A DNA stretch of 59,940 nt from a bacterium (GCA_021780105.1 JAJXZJ010000009.1:1-59940); one strand, 5' to 3'; positions 43,327 through 53,239 are shown, counted from the first letter of the stretch. The notes: a model not told the origin generated them from the sequence alone. Made by a program: numbers and translations.

Positions 43327-46300
43327 ATGCGCCTTTGTTTCGTTGCGCTGACCATCGCCTTGCTGGCCGGCTTGGTTCCGCTGGGCCGCGCTGACCTCCC
43401 TTCTTGCCTGACCAACTCCGAATATCTCCTGCGTGGGTGGGGAACAGTGGATGGGTTGCCCGAAGACTCGGCTACTGCCATCGTGCAGAGCCAGGATGGC
43501 TACCTTTGGTTCGGAACCTTCAAGGGTTTGGTACGCTACAACGGCGACCAGTTCACCGTGTTGAACCCGGACAACACCCCGGAATTGCCCAGCGCCGGCA
43601 TCGTAAATCTCCACCTGGACAAGCGCGACCGGCTTTGGGTGAGCACTTACCAAGGGCTGGTGCTGCGCGAAGGTCCACAGTGGCGGCCCCTGCGCCAGCC
43701 AGATGGATCGCCGCTCGGCATGGTGCGCACTTTCTCCGAGCGGGCCAATGGTGACGTTCTGGTCACCACGTTCGACGGGAAGGTTTATGAGTCTTCGGGT
43801 GCAGACCTGGCCGAACTCCCGTCGCCGCCCGGAGCTCAAGGCCAGGGCTACCTGGGGGGCGTTGATGACGAGGGGCATTGGTGGGTGCTGCAGCATCAAT
43901 TCGTTGGCCGATGGGAAACGAATCGGTGGGTTCGCATGCTCCCACCGCTCGACGTGCCCGACGAGGCGCTGGGATGTGCGCCGGCCCGAGACGGGGGCTT
44001 GTGGCTGTTGCTGGGAAAGGATCTCCGCAAAGTGCGGCGCGGCGCTGTGGTTGCTCGCGTCGCTCTGCCGGAGAGTCCTGGCAGCGTATGGAGCCTGTGC
44101 GAAGACAGCCAGGGCAATGTTTGGATTGCTTCCTTCAACCAGGGCTTCTCCCGGATAGCGCCTGGAGGCGACATGAGGCGTTGGCGGATAGCGGATGGCC
44201 TTTCCGACCAGGGAAGATGTGTTTTCGAAGACCGGGAGCGGAACTTGTGGTTGGGCACAAGCGGGGATGGCCTGCTGCGGCTGACCCACCGGCGTTTCCA
44301 GCACTTCCAACTCACGAGCACAAGCAAGGGCGTGCTGGTCCATTCCGTATCAGCAGATGGCACTGGGGGGGTGTGGGCAGCCACTTTTGGGAAAGGCCTC
44401 TTTCACCTGAACGAGGCTGGCGAGACAACCCTTCCCCCGCCCGCCCTCAGCAACAGCTCGACCTATCTCCAAAGCGTGCTGGCAGACCGCGCCGGCCGGC
44501 TTTATGTCAGCGGCATGGGCGTGGGACTCTGGGTCTACGACCAAACCGGCACTCGTCGGGTGGGTCAGCAACAGAATGTCGTTGCCTTATTCCAGGACTC
44601 GAAGGAACAAGTATGGAGCAGCAGTGCGGGAGGGCGGGTTACACGGCTGGATGCGAGCCGGATCCAGGAGTTCGGCTCCTCCAACGGTTTGCCCAAGGAC
44701 GCCGGCACCTGTTTCGCGGAAGACAGCAGCGGCGCCATCTGGATTGCCTGCGACAGCGGCGTCTTTCGTCGGTCCGGGGAAGGTCCTTTCACTGAGGTCA
44801 GGGACCCCGCGGGAGCGGCCCTGCGAGGAGTCCTCTGCCTCAAGGCCGACGGGGAGGGAGCTGTCTGGCTTGGTTCCTCTGACCGTGGCCTGCTGCGCTG
44901 CAAAGATGGCGCTGTCGCCGTGCTGGATGCAGATGAGGGTTTGCCGGTGAGTTCCGTGGGTGGGATGGTGGAGGATGGGCTTGGCTTCTGGTGGATTACC
45001 TCCGGCCCGCGAGTCGTACGGGCGCGCTTGCAGGACCTTCAGGCGGTGGCGGACAGAAGGAAGCCACGCGTCGACTGCCAGGTCTTTGACGTCAGTGACG
45101 GTCTGCCCCGGGCCGAGTTCACCGCCGGACGTCAGCCGACGAACACGCGGGGCAACGACGGGCATTTGTGGTTCGCCATGACCAAAGGAGTGGCGATGGT
45201 TGATCCCGCTGCCCTGGTATTGAACGACCAGCCGCCCCCGGTTTATGTGGAGGAGATTTCCTTCTCACGCCCCACCTCCCTGGCCAGCAAGCCGTCCTGG
45301 AAGCTCACTCGAAGCTGTGGAGCTCCTTTGCCTGGGCCCGTGGTCCTGCCCCCCGGCAGCCGCGGCATCGAAATCCGCTATGCAGCTCTCAGCCTGACGG
45401 CTTCGGAGAAGGTACAGTTTCAGGTCAAGCTGGAGGGGGCGGATGCAGCCTGGCAGGACATGGAAAAACGGCGCAGCGCTTTTTACTACGAATTGCCCCC
45501 AGCTCGATACGTCTTCCGCGTCCGGGCGGCCAACAACGACGGCGTCTGGAACAAGGCTGGCACCAGCCTTGCCTTCACCGTGCTGCCGTTCTTTTGGCAG
45601 ACCTGGTGGTTCCGCATTGGGACGGCGCTGCTGCTGACTGCGCTGGGTGGCGCCTTAGTGTGGTCCTGGTCGCACCAGAGGGTTGTCCGGGCTCTTGAAC
45701 GTGAGTGCCTGGCGGTGGAAATGCAGCAGTTGCGCAACAAACTGGCTCACTCCAGCCGTGTTTCCACGATGGGTCAATTCGCCTCCGCGCTTGCGCATGA
45801 GCTGGGCCAGCCGCTCGGGGCCATCCTGCGGAACACTGAGGCCGCCGAATTACTCATCGAACGGGAGCCGCCCGACCTGGCCGAGATTCGCGCCATCCTG
45901 ACCGATATTCGCCTTGATGACCAGCGGGCCGCCGGGGTGATCCAGGGTATGAGAGGCCTGCTCAAGCGACGTGAGGTGGAGTGGGCGCCGCTCTCCCTCG
46001 CGGACCTCGTAGCTGATGTTGCGGCGGTGACTCGTCCGGATGCGCTCGAGCGCAAGGTTCATTTGACTATCGACGTTCCTGCGGACATTCCACCCGTTTA
46101 CGGGGACCGGGTCCAATTGCAGCAGGTCCTTCTCAACCTGCTCGTCAATGGCATGGATGCCATGAGCCAGCAGCCGCCCCCGACCCGGCGGCTTGCGGTA
46201 CAAGCGCGCAAGACCCAAGCCCAGACGGTCGAAGTTGCCGTCCGGGACTCTGGCCCGGGCGTTCCCCCACAGAGCCTCGCCCGTGTGTTTGAGCCGTTCT

Positions 46301-46479
46301 ATTCCACTAAACCGCAGGGCATGGGCATAGGCCTGGCTGTGTCGAAGACGATCATTGAAGCTCACAAAGGGAGGATCTGGGCTGAGAATCAAGCCGAGGG
46401 GGGCGCCTCGTTCTGCTTTACTGTTCCCTTGGCCCCCTCTCCGCGCGCGGGCGAGGAGGCGGAGACTGGAAAGCGCTGA
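43327..46479 (+). CDS. sensor histidine kinase with two-component-propeller (Reg_prop) sensor domain
   Basis: About 1050 residues from the ATG at 43327 (MRLCFVALTIALLAGLVPLG), a signal peptide; the frame is open 100 codons upstream but that part lacks sense. The extracytoplasmic sensor has Reg_prop repeats (e.g. SQDGYLWFGTFKGLVRYNG, DSQGNVWIASFNQGFSRI, DRERNLWLGTSGDGLLRL, DSSGAIWIACDSGVFRR) and a Y_Y_Y-type domain (about 640-750), then one helix at about 760-780. The HisKA box is MGQFASALAHELGQPL with His824; the HATPase has N-box LNLLVNGMDAM, G1 RDSGPGVPP and F/G2 GMGIGLAVSKTIIEAH. Unlike many propeller kinases it lacks fused receiver or DNA-binding domains; two response regulators follow. 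Confidence 0.93.
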   Translation: MRLCFVALTIALLAGLVPLGRADLPSCLTNSEYLLRGWGTVDGLPEDSATAIVQSQDGYLWFGTFKGLVRYNGDQFTVLNPDNTPELPSAGIVNLHLDKRDRLWVSTYQGLVLREGPQWRPLRQPDGSPLGMVRTFSERANGDVLVTTFDGKVYESSGADLAELPSPPGAQGQGYLGGVDDEGHWWVLQHQFVGRWETNRWVRMLPPLDVPDEALGCAPARDGGLWLLLGKDLRKVRRGAVVARVALPESPGSVWSLCEDSQGNVWIASFNQGFSRIAPGGDMRRWRIADGLSDQGRCVFEDRERNLWLGTSGDGLLRLTHRRFQHFQLTSTSKGVLVHSVSADGTGGVWAATFGKGLFHLNEAGETTLPPPALSNSSTYLQSVLADRAGRLYVSGMGVGLWVYDQTGTRRVGQQQNVVALFQDSKEQVWSSSAGGRVTRLDASRIQEFGSSNGLPKDAGTCFAEDSSGAIWIACDSGVFRRSGEGPFTEVRDPAGAALRGVLCLKADGEGAVWLGSSDRGLLRCKDGAVAVLDADEGLPVSSVGGMVEDGLGFWWITSGPRVVRARLQDLQAVADRRKPRVDCQVFDVSDGLPRAEFTAGRQPTNTRGNDGHLWFAMTKGVAMVDPAALVLNDQPPPVYVEEISFSRPTSLASKPSWKLTRSCGAPLPGPVVLPPGSRGIEIRYAALSLTASEKVQFQVKLEGADAAWQDMEKRRSAFYYELPPARYVFRVRAANNDGVWNKAGTSLAFTVLPFFWQTWWFRIGTALLLTALGGALVWSWSHQRVVRALERECLAVEMQQLRNKLAHSSRVSTMGQFASALAHELGQPLGAILRNTEAAELLIEREPPDLAEIRAILTDIRLDDQRAAGVIQGMRGLLKRREVEWAPLSLADLVADVAAVTRPDALERKVHLTIDVPADIPPVYGDRVQLQQVLLNLLVNGMDAMSQQPPPTRRLAVQARKTQAQTVEVAVRDSGPGVPPQSLARVFEPFYSTKPQGMGIGLAVSKTIIEAHKGRIWAENQAEGGASFCFTVPLAPSPRAGEEAETGKR

Positions 46480-46576
46480 GCCATTCGCACATAATCAATT
46501 GGAAAAACGACAGCGACATGTGAGATGGGGAATGACCCATCAGCCGCCGCGAAGTCAATGGCCAACGAGCAAACCA

Positions 46577-47206
46577 ATGCACACCGATACCGCCCAATTT
46601 CCCGAGAGAACGGTCTACATTGTTGATGACGACATTTCATTCCTGCGCTCCCTTTCCAGGCTGCTGCGGGCTTCGGGTTTCCATGTGGTCGCCCACACCT
46701 CGGCGACGGAGTTCCTGTCGATGGTTGAGCCAGGTATGAGGGGTTGCCTGGTTACGGACCTGATGATGCCGGGAATGGACGGAATGGCTTTGCAGGCCGC
46801 GCTGCAGAAGGCAGGCAGCACCCTGCCCATGCTCTTTCTCACTGGGCACGGTGATATTCCCACGACCGTCCAGGCCATGAGGCGGGGAGCGGAAGATTTC
46901 CTAACCAAGCACGCGCCGAAGGCGGAGTTGATTGCGGCCGTAAACAGGGCCCTGGCCCGTGATGAACAGGCTCAGGCCGAACGCGAGCACCAGGAGTCCT
47001 TGCGCCGGCCTTTCGCGTTGCTGACCGAGCGCGAGCGCGAGGTCCTCCGGCAGGTCGTGCAAGGCAAGCTCAACAAGCAGATCGCCGCGGATCTCGGCAT
47101 TCACGAACGCACGGTGAAGCTTCACCGCACCAGCATCACGACCAAACTGCAGGTGCATTCGGTGGCTGAGTTGACCCGCATGGTCCAGGAGGCGGGATTT
47201 CAGTAA
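46577..47206 (+). CDS. FixJ/NarL-family response regulator
   Basis: About 209 residues from the ATG at 46577 (MHTDTAQFPERTVYIVDDDI). The receiver has the acidic pair in IVDDDISF, phospho-acceptor Asp61 (LVTDLMMPGMDG), a Thr in FLTGHGD and a Lys in FLTKHA. The C-terminal LuxR-type HTH is LTEREREVLRQVVQGKLNKQIAADLGIHERTVKLHRT. It follows the kinase by about 100 bases and is the likely transcriptional output for the exported-protein cluster downstream. Confidence 0.95.
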   Translation: MHTDTAQFPERTVYIVDDDISFLRSLSRLLRASGFHVVAHTSATEFLSMVEPGMRGCLVTDLMMPGMDGMALQAALQKAGSTLPMLFLTGHGDIPTTVQAMRRGAEDFLTKHAPKAELIAAVNRALARDEQAQAEREHQESLRRPFALLTEREREVLRQVVQGKLNKQIAADLGIHERTVKLHRTSITTKLQVHSVAELTRMVQEAGFQ

Positions 47207-47405
47207 GGTGAGCGGCCTGGCCATTTGAGCTGTCCTGCGGTGCATCCGGGACTGCCAGAGTCTAGAAGCTCCGGCGCGGTTCAAAAACCTCCGAACTGCG
47301 TGAGCTTTCCACGACTCACACCGGCCTGCCCTCGCCAATGCCCAGCACTCGTCGTCGAACCCTTCCCCAAAGGGCAGTAGTCGCGCGCTCAGCGTTTCTG
47401 AGAAG

Positions 47406-47861
47406 ATGCACGCCATGGAACATCGCGGCACCGGTCGGGACATCACCTATGTGGCGGTTGTTGACGACGACGAGAGCGTGTGTCGCTCTTTTGGCCGACT
47501 ACTGCGCACCGCCGGATTCCAGCCAGTCACCTACACATCAGCCGAAGCCCTGCTCGAGGATGCCAAACGTCCGAAGTTCGATTGCCTGGTGCTCGACATC
47601 CAGTTGGAGGGCATGTCCGGTCTGGAACTAAGCCAGCGCTTGTCGGCGGTCAAAGATTCGACGCCGGTCATCTTCATCACCGCCCACGATGAGCCGGAGG
47701 TGCGAGGTCAGGCTCTCGCCTGCGGCTGTGCCGGGTATTTCCGCAAGACTGACCCCGGGGAACAGGTGCTGGATGCCATCCGACGCGCCGCCAGCACCGC
47801 GCAGGGCACGGCTGCCCATCGCGCCGGGCGCTCGGGCGAGACCTCCACCGGGAAACCATGA
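47406..47861 (+). CDS. single-domain response regulator
   Basis: 151 residues (or 148 from the second ATG, MEHRGTGRD). A receiver domain only: VVDDDESVCRSF, phospho-acceptor Asp64 (LVLDIQLEGMSG), FITAHDEP and FRKTDP. No output domain. It may be a phosphate sink or a second partner of the kinase. It is about 200 bases after the FixJ-type regulator. Confidence 0.92.
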   Translation: MHAMEHRGTGRDITYVAVVDDDESVCRSFGRLLRTAGFQPVTYTSAEALLEDAKRPKFDCLVLDIQLEGMSGLELSQRLSAVKDSTPVIFITAHDEPEVRGQALACGCAGYFRKTDPGEQVLDAIRRAASTAQGTAAHRAGRSGETSTGKP

Positions 47862-47968
47862 CCATGAAACCAAACGTCCGAATCCTCCTTCAATATTTGA
47901 CACCAGTAACGCAATGAAACCAAGCGGGCCCTGGCACTCGGGTCTGCTGAACAACGAAAGAGCACTTT

Positions 47969-48682
47969 ATGAAAGAAGACCATTTCCTGAAATTCGCACA
48001 ACAGTCTGGTCTGGCCCTCGTGCTGGCCGCGCTCACGCTTCCGACTTGGGCGCAACAACCCACCGCGGCCGAGCGTGCCCTTATGCTCAAGGCGACCATG
48101 GCCGCCAGCCAGGCTGTCCTCAAACAATACGAGTGGGTTGAAACGACCGTCATCAGCCTCAAGGGCGAAGAGAAGTCCCGGAAGCAAGACCGCTGTTATT
48201 ACGGCGCCGACGGCGGCGTGCAGAAGATCGAAATCAACAAGTCGCCAGAGCCGAAAAAGAAGCGCGGGCTACGGGGACGGATTGCCGCGAACAAGAAGGA
48301 GGAATTGACTGACTACATGAAGAGCGCCGTCAGCCTGGTGAAGAGCTACGTGCCCCCCAACCCGGCGAAGATCCAGGCGTCTAAGGACATGGGAAAGGTA
48401 ACGATCGAGATCCTCCAGCCCGGCAAACGCGCCCGGCTCAACTTCCGCGATTATGAAAAGCCGGGCGACAACCTCGGCGTGGAAGTGGATCTGGCGAGCA
48501 ATCGTCCGCTCGGTTTGAAGGTTTCCACCTACCTGGAGGACTCCACTGATACCGTCACCCTGGATGTGCGCATGAGCCAGTTGAACGACGGCACCACCTA
48601 CGCCGCGAACGTCACGCTCGAGGCCAAGGCCAAGAAGTTGAAAGTCACCGTCAAGAACAGCGGCTACCGGAAGACGATGTAG
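47969..48682 (+). CDS. secreted protein of unknown function
   Basis: 237 residues with a signal peptide (FAQQSGLALVLAALTLPTWAQ). The mature part begins QPTAAERALMLKATMAASQAVL, contains a basic stretch PEPKKKRGLRGR near the middle and ends with a beta-rich half (VTIEILQPGKRARLNF, TDTVTLDVRMSQLND). I do not recognise a domain; a distant relation to lipoprotein-localisation (LolA-like) folds is conceivable. It opens the run of exported proteins after the two response regulators. Confidence 0.8.
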   Translation: MKEDHFLKFAQQSGLALVLAALTLPTWAQQPTAAERALMLKATMAASQAVLKQYEWVETTVISLKGEEKSRKQDRCYYGADGGVQKIEINKSPEPKKKRGLRGRIAANKKEELTDYMKSAVSLVKSYVPPNPAKIQASKDMGKVTIEILQPGKRARLNFRDYEKPGDNLGVEVDLASNRPLGLKVSTYLEDSTDTVTLDVRMSQLNDGTTYAANVTLEAKAKKLKVTVKNSGYRKTM

Positions 48683-48711
48683 CCGCCGGTCCGCGAACAC
48701 GAACCGTGCCT

Positions 48712-51102
48712 ATGAAAGTTCCGTTTTCTCCTCTACTGGCAGCCATGCTGCTGACGGCAGCGGTTCTCCAGAGTTTCACAATGGCGGCGCAACTCCCCGC
48801 CGATCCCGGCTGGCCGCGCGTGTTCAAGGATGGCCAGCAGCAGCTCACCGTTTATCAGCCCCAGGTGGATTACTGGAACGGCTATACCAATATCCACTAT
48901 CGGTGCGCCATCGCCGTCAAGGGCGTGACGAAGCAGGAGAAATTCGGGGTCGCGGAGGTGGATGCCGTCACGGTGGTGGACAAGGACGTCCGCATTGTGG
49001 CCTTGGTTCCCACGCAGCGCGAACTCCGGTTTCCCAACACCCCGGATTCCGAACGGGCCGCGTTGCAGCGTGCGGTGGATGCGCTGAAGCCGCCGAGGCA
49101 GGCCATGACCATTGCGTTGGACCGGGTGCTGGCCAGCGTGAATCCCGCCGGGGAACCGACCCAGCGTCCGGTCGAGCTTAACCTCGATCCGCCCCAAATC
49201 TTCAGCAGCACGACCCCCGCCATTCTCGTGATGTTCATGGGCGAACCCCAGTTCAAGCCCGTCGAAACAAACCGCACGGACCTGCTGTTCGCGCTGAACA
49301 CGAACTGGGATGTGCTCTACGATACCGCGCGCGGGCGGTATTACCTCCTTAACGGCGAAGGCTGGTTGACCACATCGGATGTGCTCAAGGGCCCGTGGGT
49401 GCCCGCCACCGCCTGGCCGTCCTCCCTCTACGCGTTGCCGAACAGCGAGAACTGGGCGGAAGCCCGAAAGCGGCTGCCCGGCAAACCGGTCAAGGTCGCG
49501 CCGATGGTGTTCGTGACGACCGAACCCGCGGAGATGATCCTGACGGATGGCTCCCCCCGTTACATGCCGGTTCGCGGCACGCGCCTGCTGCGCGTGAACA
49601 ACACGGACAGCGTGCTGTTCCTCCATACGGGCGATGGCAAGTTCTACTTCCTGGTCGCAGGCCGGTGGTTCCGCGGAGACAGTCTCCACGGACCGTGGTC
49701 CGCGGCCAGCCAGAACCTGCCACCCGACTTTGCCCAGATTCCCGACGACGATGCGGCGGCGTTTGTGAAGGCTTCGGTTCCCGGCACCCGCGACGCACAG
49801 GACGCGGTTTTGCTGGCCTCGATCCCCAGCACCACCACGGTCCAAATGGCCCCTGTGACGGAAACCGTGACCTACAGCGGGCCGCCTCAATTCGCGGCCA
49901 TCCCGAGTACGACCGTCCAATACGCCGTGAACACCCCGAACCAGATCTTCCTGGTCAATGGCGGGTATTACTGGTGTTACGGAGGCGCGTGGCTGTTTGC
50001 GACGACCGCCACCGGGCCTTGGACTTACTGCACCAGCGTGCCGGCGGCCATCTACACCATTCCGCCGTCCAACCCCAACTACAACGTCACCTATGTCGTG
50101 GTGCAAAGCTCGACGCCGACGACCGTCGTTTACAGCCAGACGTCCGGCTACAGCGGACAATACGTGGCCGCCACCGGCGTGCTGATGTTCGGCGCGGGGA
50201 TAGCCGTGGGTGCCATCATCGCCAACAACCACCACGATTATTATTACTACCCGCCCCCCTGCCATTACTCGTATGGGTGCGGTGCCGTGTATCACTACGG
50301 TGGTGGCGGCTACTATGCCTCGGCGCACGTCTCCTACGGTCCCTACGGTGGGGCGGGGCGGACGGCCTCCTACAATCCTGCCACCGGCACTTACGCGCGC
50401 TCGAGCTACGCGTATGGCCCCTACGGCAGCGCCGCCCGCGGGGCAGCCTATAATCCCTACACCGGCACCTCGGCGGCGGGCCGTTCGGTGAGCACCCCCT
50501 ACGGCTCGGCCAGGCAGGGCGCTGCCTACAATCCGTACACAGGGGGCCGGGCCGCCGGTGGTCAGGTGAACACCGCCTATGGTTCGGCGGGACGGGCGGC
50601 CGGCTACAATCCAACGACCGGCCAGGGCGCGGCGGGCCGTTATGCCACTGGCGCCTACGGCAGTGCCGGAGCGGTGCGAACCACCGAGGGCAGCGGCATG
50701 GCGGCATGGGACACGAAAAACGGCCAGGGCGCCGTCGGCAAATCACAGTCGGGCGATATCTATGCGGCGAAAGACGGGACCGTTTACAAGAAGGACTCGA
50801 ACGGGAGCTGGTCGCAAAACTCGGGTGGCGGCTGGCAGAGCACCAGCAAACCGCAGTCCAGCTCCTACAGCAGCAGTTCCAGCGCCACCCGGCAGCCTCA
50901 GTCCAGTTCCTATTCGCAGCCACGTGCGACCCCGCAAAGTACCTCGTCCGCCTCGATCAGTTGGAGCCGGACCCAGCCGAGCATGGAATCCCAGGCACAG
51001 GCGCGCCAGCAGGGCAACCGGCAAACCCAGCAGGCACAGTCCTGGCAGCGTTCCAGCGGTGGCTCCAGCAGCCGCGGCGGCGGGGGTGGACGGCGTAGAT
51101 AA
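48712..51102 (+). CDS. large secreted repeat-rich protein (type sometimes annotated 'carbohydrate-binding family V/XII')
   Basis: About 796 residues from the ATG at 48712 (MKVPFSPLLAAMLLTAAVLQSF), a signal peptide. Residues about 50-470 are beta-rich with Trp/Tyr motifs repeated (DVLYDTARGRYYLLNGEGWL, GDGKFYFLVAGRWFRGDSLHGPW, GGYYWCYGGAWLFATTATGPW), which look like tandem sugar-binding-type modules. Next comes a hydrophobic glycine-rich helix (LMFGAGIAVGAIIA), a His/Tyr-rich patch, four to five copies of a 26-residue YGSAxRGAAYNPYTG repeat, and a Ser/Gln-rich low-complexity tail ending SRGGGGGRRR. It is probably a surface or matrix protein. The name is from memory of similar proteins, not proven. 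Confidence 0.75.
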   Translation: MKVPFSPLLAAMLLTAAVLQSFTMAAQLPADPGWPRVFKDGQQQLTVYQPQVDYWNGYTNIHYRCAIAVKGVTKQEKFGVAEVDAVTVVDKDVRIVALVPTQRELRFPNTPDSERAALQRAVDALKPPRQAMTIALDRVLASVNPAGEPTQRPVELNLDPPQIFSSTTPAILVMFMGEPQFKPVETNRTDLLFALNTNWDVLYDTARGRYYLLNGEGWLTTSDVLKGPWVPATAWPSSLYALPNSENWAEARKRLPGKPVKVAPMVFVTTEPAEMILTDGSPRYMPVRGTRLLRVNNTDSVLFLHTGDGKFYFLVAGRWFRGDSLHGPWSAASQNLPPDFAQIPDDDAAAFVKASVPGTRDAQDAVLLASIPSTTTVQMAPVTETVTYSGPPQFAAIPSTTVQYAVNTPNQIFLVNGGYYWCYGGAWLFATTATGPWTYCTSVPAAIYTIPPSNPNYNVTYVVVQSSTPTTVVYSQTSGYSGQYVAATGVLMFGAGIAVGAIIANNHHDYYYYPPPCHYSYGCGAVYHYGGGGYYASAHVSYGPYGGAGRTASYNPATGTYARSSYAYGPYGSAARGAAYNPYTGTSAAGRSVSTPYGSARQGAAYNPYTGGRAAGGQVNTAYGSAGRAAGYNPTTGQGAAGRYATGAYGSAGAVRTTEGSGMAAWDTKNGQGAVGKSQSGDIYAAKDGTVYKKDSNGSWSQNSGGGWQSTSKPQSSSYSSSSSATRQPQSSSYSQPRATPQSTSSASISWSRTQPSMESQAQARQQGNRQTQQAQSWQRSSGGSSSRGGGGGRRR
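50341..50690 (+). repeat. tandem 78-base repeat within the large secreted protein gene
   Basis: Four to five units of about 78 bases (26 residues) encode variants of YGSAxRGAAYNPYTGxxAAGxxV. Unit borders are near 50341, 50420, 50498, 50576 and 50654. The units differ at many positions, so they are old or under selection. Copy number may vary between strains. Confidence 0.7.
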
Positions 51103-51158
51103 CTCACTTCCATCGAACCTGAACCCTCATCAAATCAATGAAATAGACAACAAACACT

Positions 51159-51773
51159 ATGAATTCAAACAAAGTCAAACAGTTGGTTCTCACACTGGTC
51201 CCGGCGGCCGTAATCGCCCTGGCTTCCTGTTCCTCCACCCCCTCCACGCCGAAAGTGGAGACCACCTCGGCTGCTTCATTTCAGCAGGGGGTGCCGGGCG
51301 GGGTCGTGGTGCAGACTCACCAATTGACCGCCACCGTGACCGGCATTGACGCCGCCAGGCGCGAAGTGACGGTGACCACCCCGGACGGGCAGAAGATCCT
51401 CGTCGAGTGTGGTCCCGAGGTGATCAACTTCGATCAAATCCGGATCGGCGACCACGTGAAGGCGACGGTGGCCGACCAGATCGTGGTGCAGATGGCGGAG
51501 GAGGGCGCGCCGCCGAGTGACGGCGCCGCCACGGTGGTCACCCTGGCCCCGAAGGGCGTCAAGCCGGGCGCCATGACGGCGCGAACGGTACAGGTCACCG
51601 CGAAAATTGCCGCGATTGATCTCGAACATCATCAAGCCACACTCCAATTCCCGGATGGCGGCACCAAGACGGTCTCCGTCCGCCAGGACGTGGACCTGAG
51701 GCAGCGAAAGGTCGGCGAAGCGGTCGTGATCACCGTCACCGAATTGCGGGCCATCAGCGTCGAGCAGCCTTGA
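51159..51773 (+). CDS. lipoprotein with two OB-like repeats
   Basis: 204 residues. Lipobox ALASC (VIALASCSS) gives the lipid-anchored Cys. The mature part has two similar units (TATVTGIDAARREVTVTTPDG...IRIGDHVKATV and VTAKIAAIDLEHHQATLQFPDG...RKVGEAVVITV), each looking like a small beta-barrel. Function unknown; may bind ligand or protein at the envelope. A-rich leader before the start, no clear Shine-Dalgarno. Confidence 0.85.
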   Translation: MNSNKVKQLVLTLVPAAVIALASCSSTPSTPKVETTSAASFQQGVPGGVVVQTHQLTATVTGIDAARREVTVTTPDGQKILVECGPEVINFDQIRIGDHVKATVADQIVVQMAEEGAPPSDGAATVVTLAPKGVKPGAMTARTVQVTAKIAAIDLEHHQATLQFPDGGTKTVSVRQDVDLRQRKVGEAVVITVTELRAISVEQP

Positions 51774-51857
51774 TCTCTGATTCCATGATCCATTCCGGGT
51801 GCCGATGTCTAACCTGACCATCCGCCGCCCATGAATCCAACATTGCTCCGAAATACC

Positions 51858-53123
51858 ATGAAACAGAGGAACCCTTTGACGCTCATCGGCGTGGCGATCG
51901 GCTGCGGCGCCGCTCTCACGCCGGCCGCCCGCGGCGGGGGCATTTCGCTTTATGAAATTGCCACGCCGGATCTGGGCCTGGCCTCCGCGGGCTACGCCGC
52001 GCGGGCGGAGGATGCCTCCACGGTGTTCAAGAATCCCGCGGGCATGAGTCAGTTGCAGGACGCCCAGCTCCAGGGCGGCATGCAGGCGCTGTATGGCAGC
52101 GTGTCGTTCACCGCCAACGCCAGCACCTCCTCCAAACTCGGAACGGATAACGGCAGCAATGCGATCGGCTGGTTGCCGGGAGCCAGCCTGTTTGTCGTCG
52201 TGCCTTTGGGCGAAAAGTGGCGGGTCGGCCTTGGCAGCCTGTCCTACTTCGGCCTGGCAGAGGATTACGGCGACAACTGGGCGGGCCGGTACTACGTCCA
52301 AAAAAGCACCCTGCTGGGGATGAGCCTCACGCCCTCGGCGAGCTACGCGGTCAATGACTGGCTCTCCGTCGGGGCCGGATTGAATGCCATGTATGGCTAC
52401 CTGAACGCCCAGATGGCGGTCAACAACGGGCTGGGGTCGGACGGGCAGATGTCGCTCAAGGACACAACGTGGGGCTTCGGGGGCAACGCCGGCGTGCTGA
52501 TCAAGCTTGGCGAAAAGACGCGTCTCGGCGTGAACTACCTCTCCCCGGTGAGTCTGGATTTCAAGGACACACCGACCTACACCGGCTTGGGACCCGGCTT
52601 GAGTGCCCTCCTGGCCAACCCATCGCAGTTGAACCTCGGAATGACGGTGCCGCAGTCCGCGATGGCCAGCGTTTATCACGCGCTGAGTGACCAATGGGCC
52701 GTCATGGGCGACTTCGGCTGGCAGAATTGGAGTCAGTTCGGCTACGTGCAGGCCGGCGTGGAAAGCGGTGGCGCCACCACCCTCAATCTGAAATATCAGG
52801 ATACCTGGCACGGCGCGCTCGGAGCCCAGTATCGCGCCTCCGCCAAATGGCTGCTGTCGGGCGGCGTTGCCTTCGACAGTTCGGCGGTGGACGGTGCCAA
52901 CCGCACCGTCACCGTGCCGATGGGCCAGGCGTGGCGCTTTGGCCTGGGCGCGCAATACCAGCTCAGCCAGTCGGTGGACGTCGGCGCGGGCTGCACCTTC
53001 CTGTGGGCGGGAGACATGCCGGTGGACCAGGGGAGTGATTCGTCGCTCCGCGGCCGCGTGGCGGGTTCGTTCAACAATGCCTGGTTTACGTTCGCCAGCC
53101 TCAATCTGACCTGGAAGTTCTAA
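51858..53123 (+). CDS. outer-membrane transport protein, FadL/OmpP1/TodX family
   Basis: About 421 residues from the ATG at 51858 (MKQRNPLTLIGVAIGCGAALT), nine codons after the frame's first ATG, chosen because it starts the signal peptide. The FadL-type N-terminus occurs as ISLYEIATPDLGLASAGYAARAEDASTVFKNPAGMS, where the NPAGM hatch motif is the hallmark. The rest is a beta-barrel pattern ending in an aromatic residue (LNLTWKF), as needed for outer-membrane insertion. FadL-type porins carry long-chain fatty acids and other hydrophobic molecules. Confidence 0.93.
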   Translation: MKQRNPLTLIGVAIGCGAALTPAARGGGISLYEIATPDLGLASAGYAARAEDASTVFKNPAGMSQLQDAQLQGGMQALYGSVSFTANASTSSKLGTDNGSNAIGWLPGASLFVVVPLGEKWRVGLGSLSYFGLAEDYGDNWAGRYYVQKSTLLGMSLTPSASYAVNDWLSVGAGLNAMYGYLNAQMAVNNGLGSDGQMSLKDTTWGFGGNAGVLIKLGEKTRLGVNYLSPVSLDFKDTPTYTGLGPGLSALLANPSQLNLGMTVPQSAMASVYHALSDQWAVMGDFGWQNWSQFGYVQAGVESGGATTLNLKYQDTWHGALGAQYRASAKWLLSGGVAFDSSAVDGANRTVTVPMGQAWRFGLGAQYQLSQSVDVGAGCTFLWAGDMPVDQGSDSSLRGRVAGSFNNAWFTFASLNLTWKF

Positions 53124-53239
53124 TTGCGAGAGACCACCCGCTACCAGGCCGGCGCGCGTGGTGGTGGGTCGCTGCGGGCTGGACCATAAAGGTTGATCAC
53201 GCCATCCCCTCAAAAAACGAACCGAAACAAACTGTAAGC

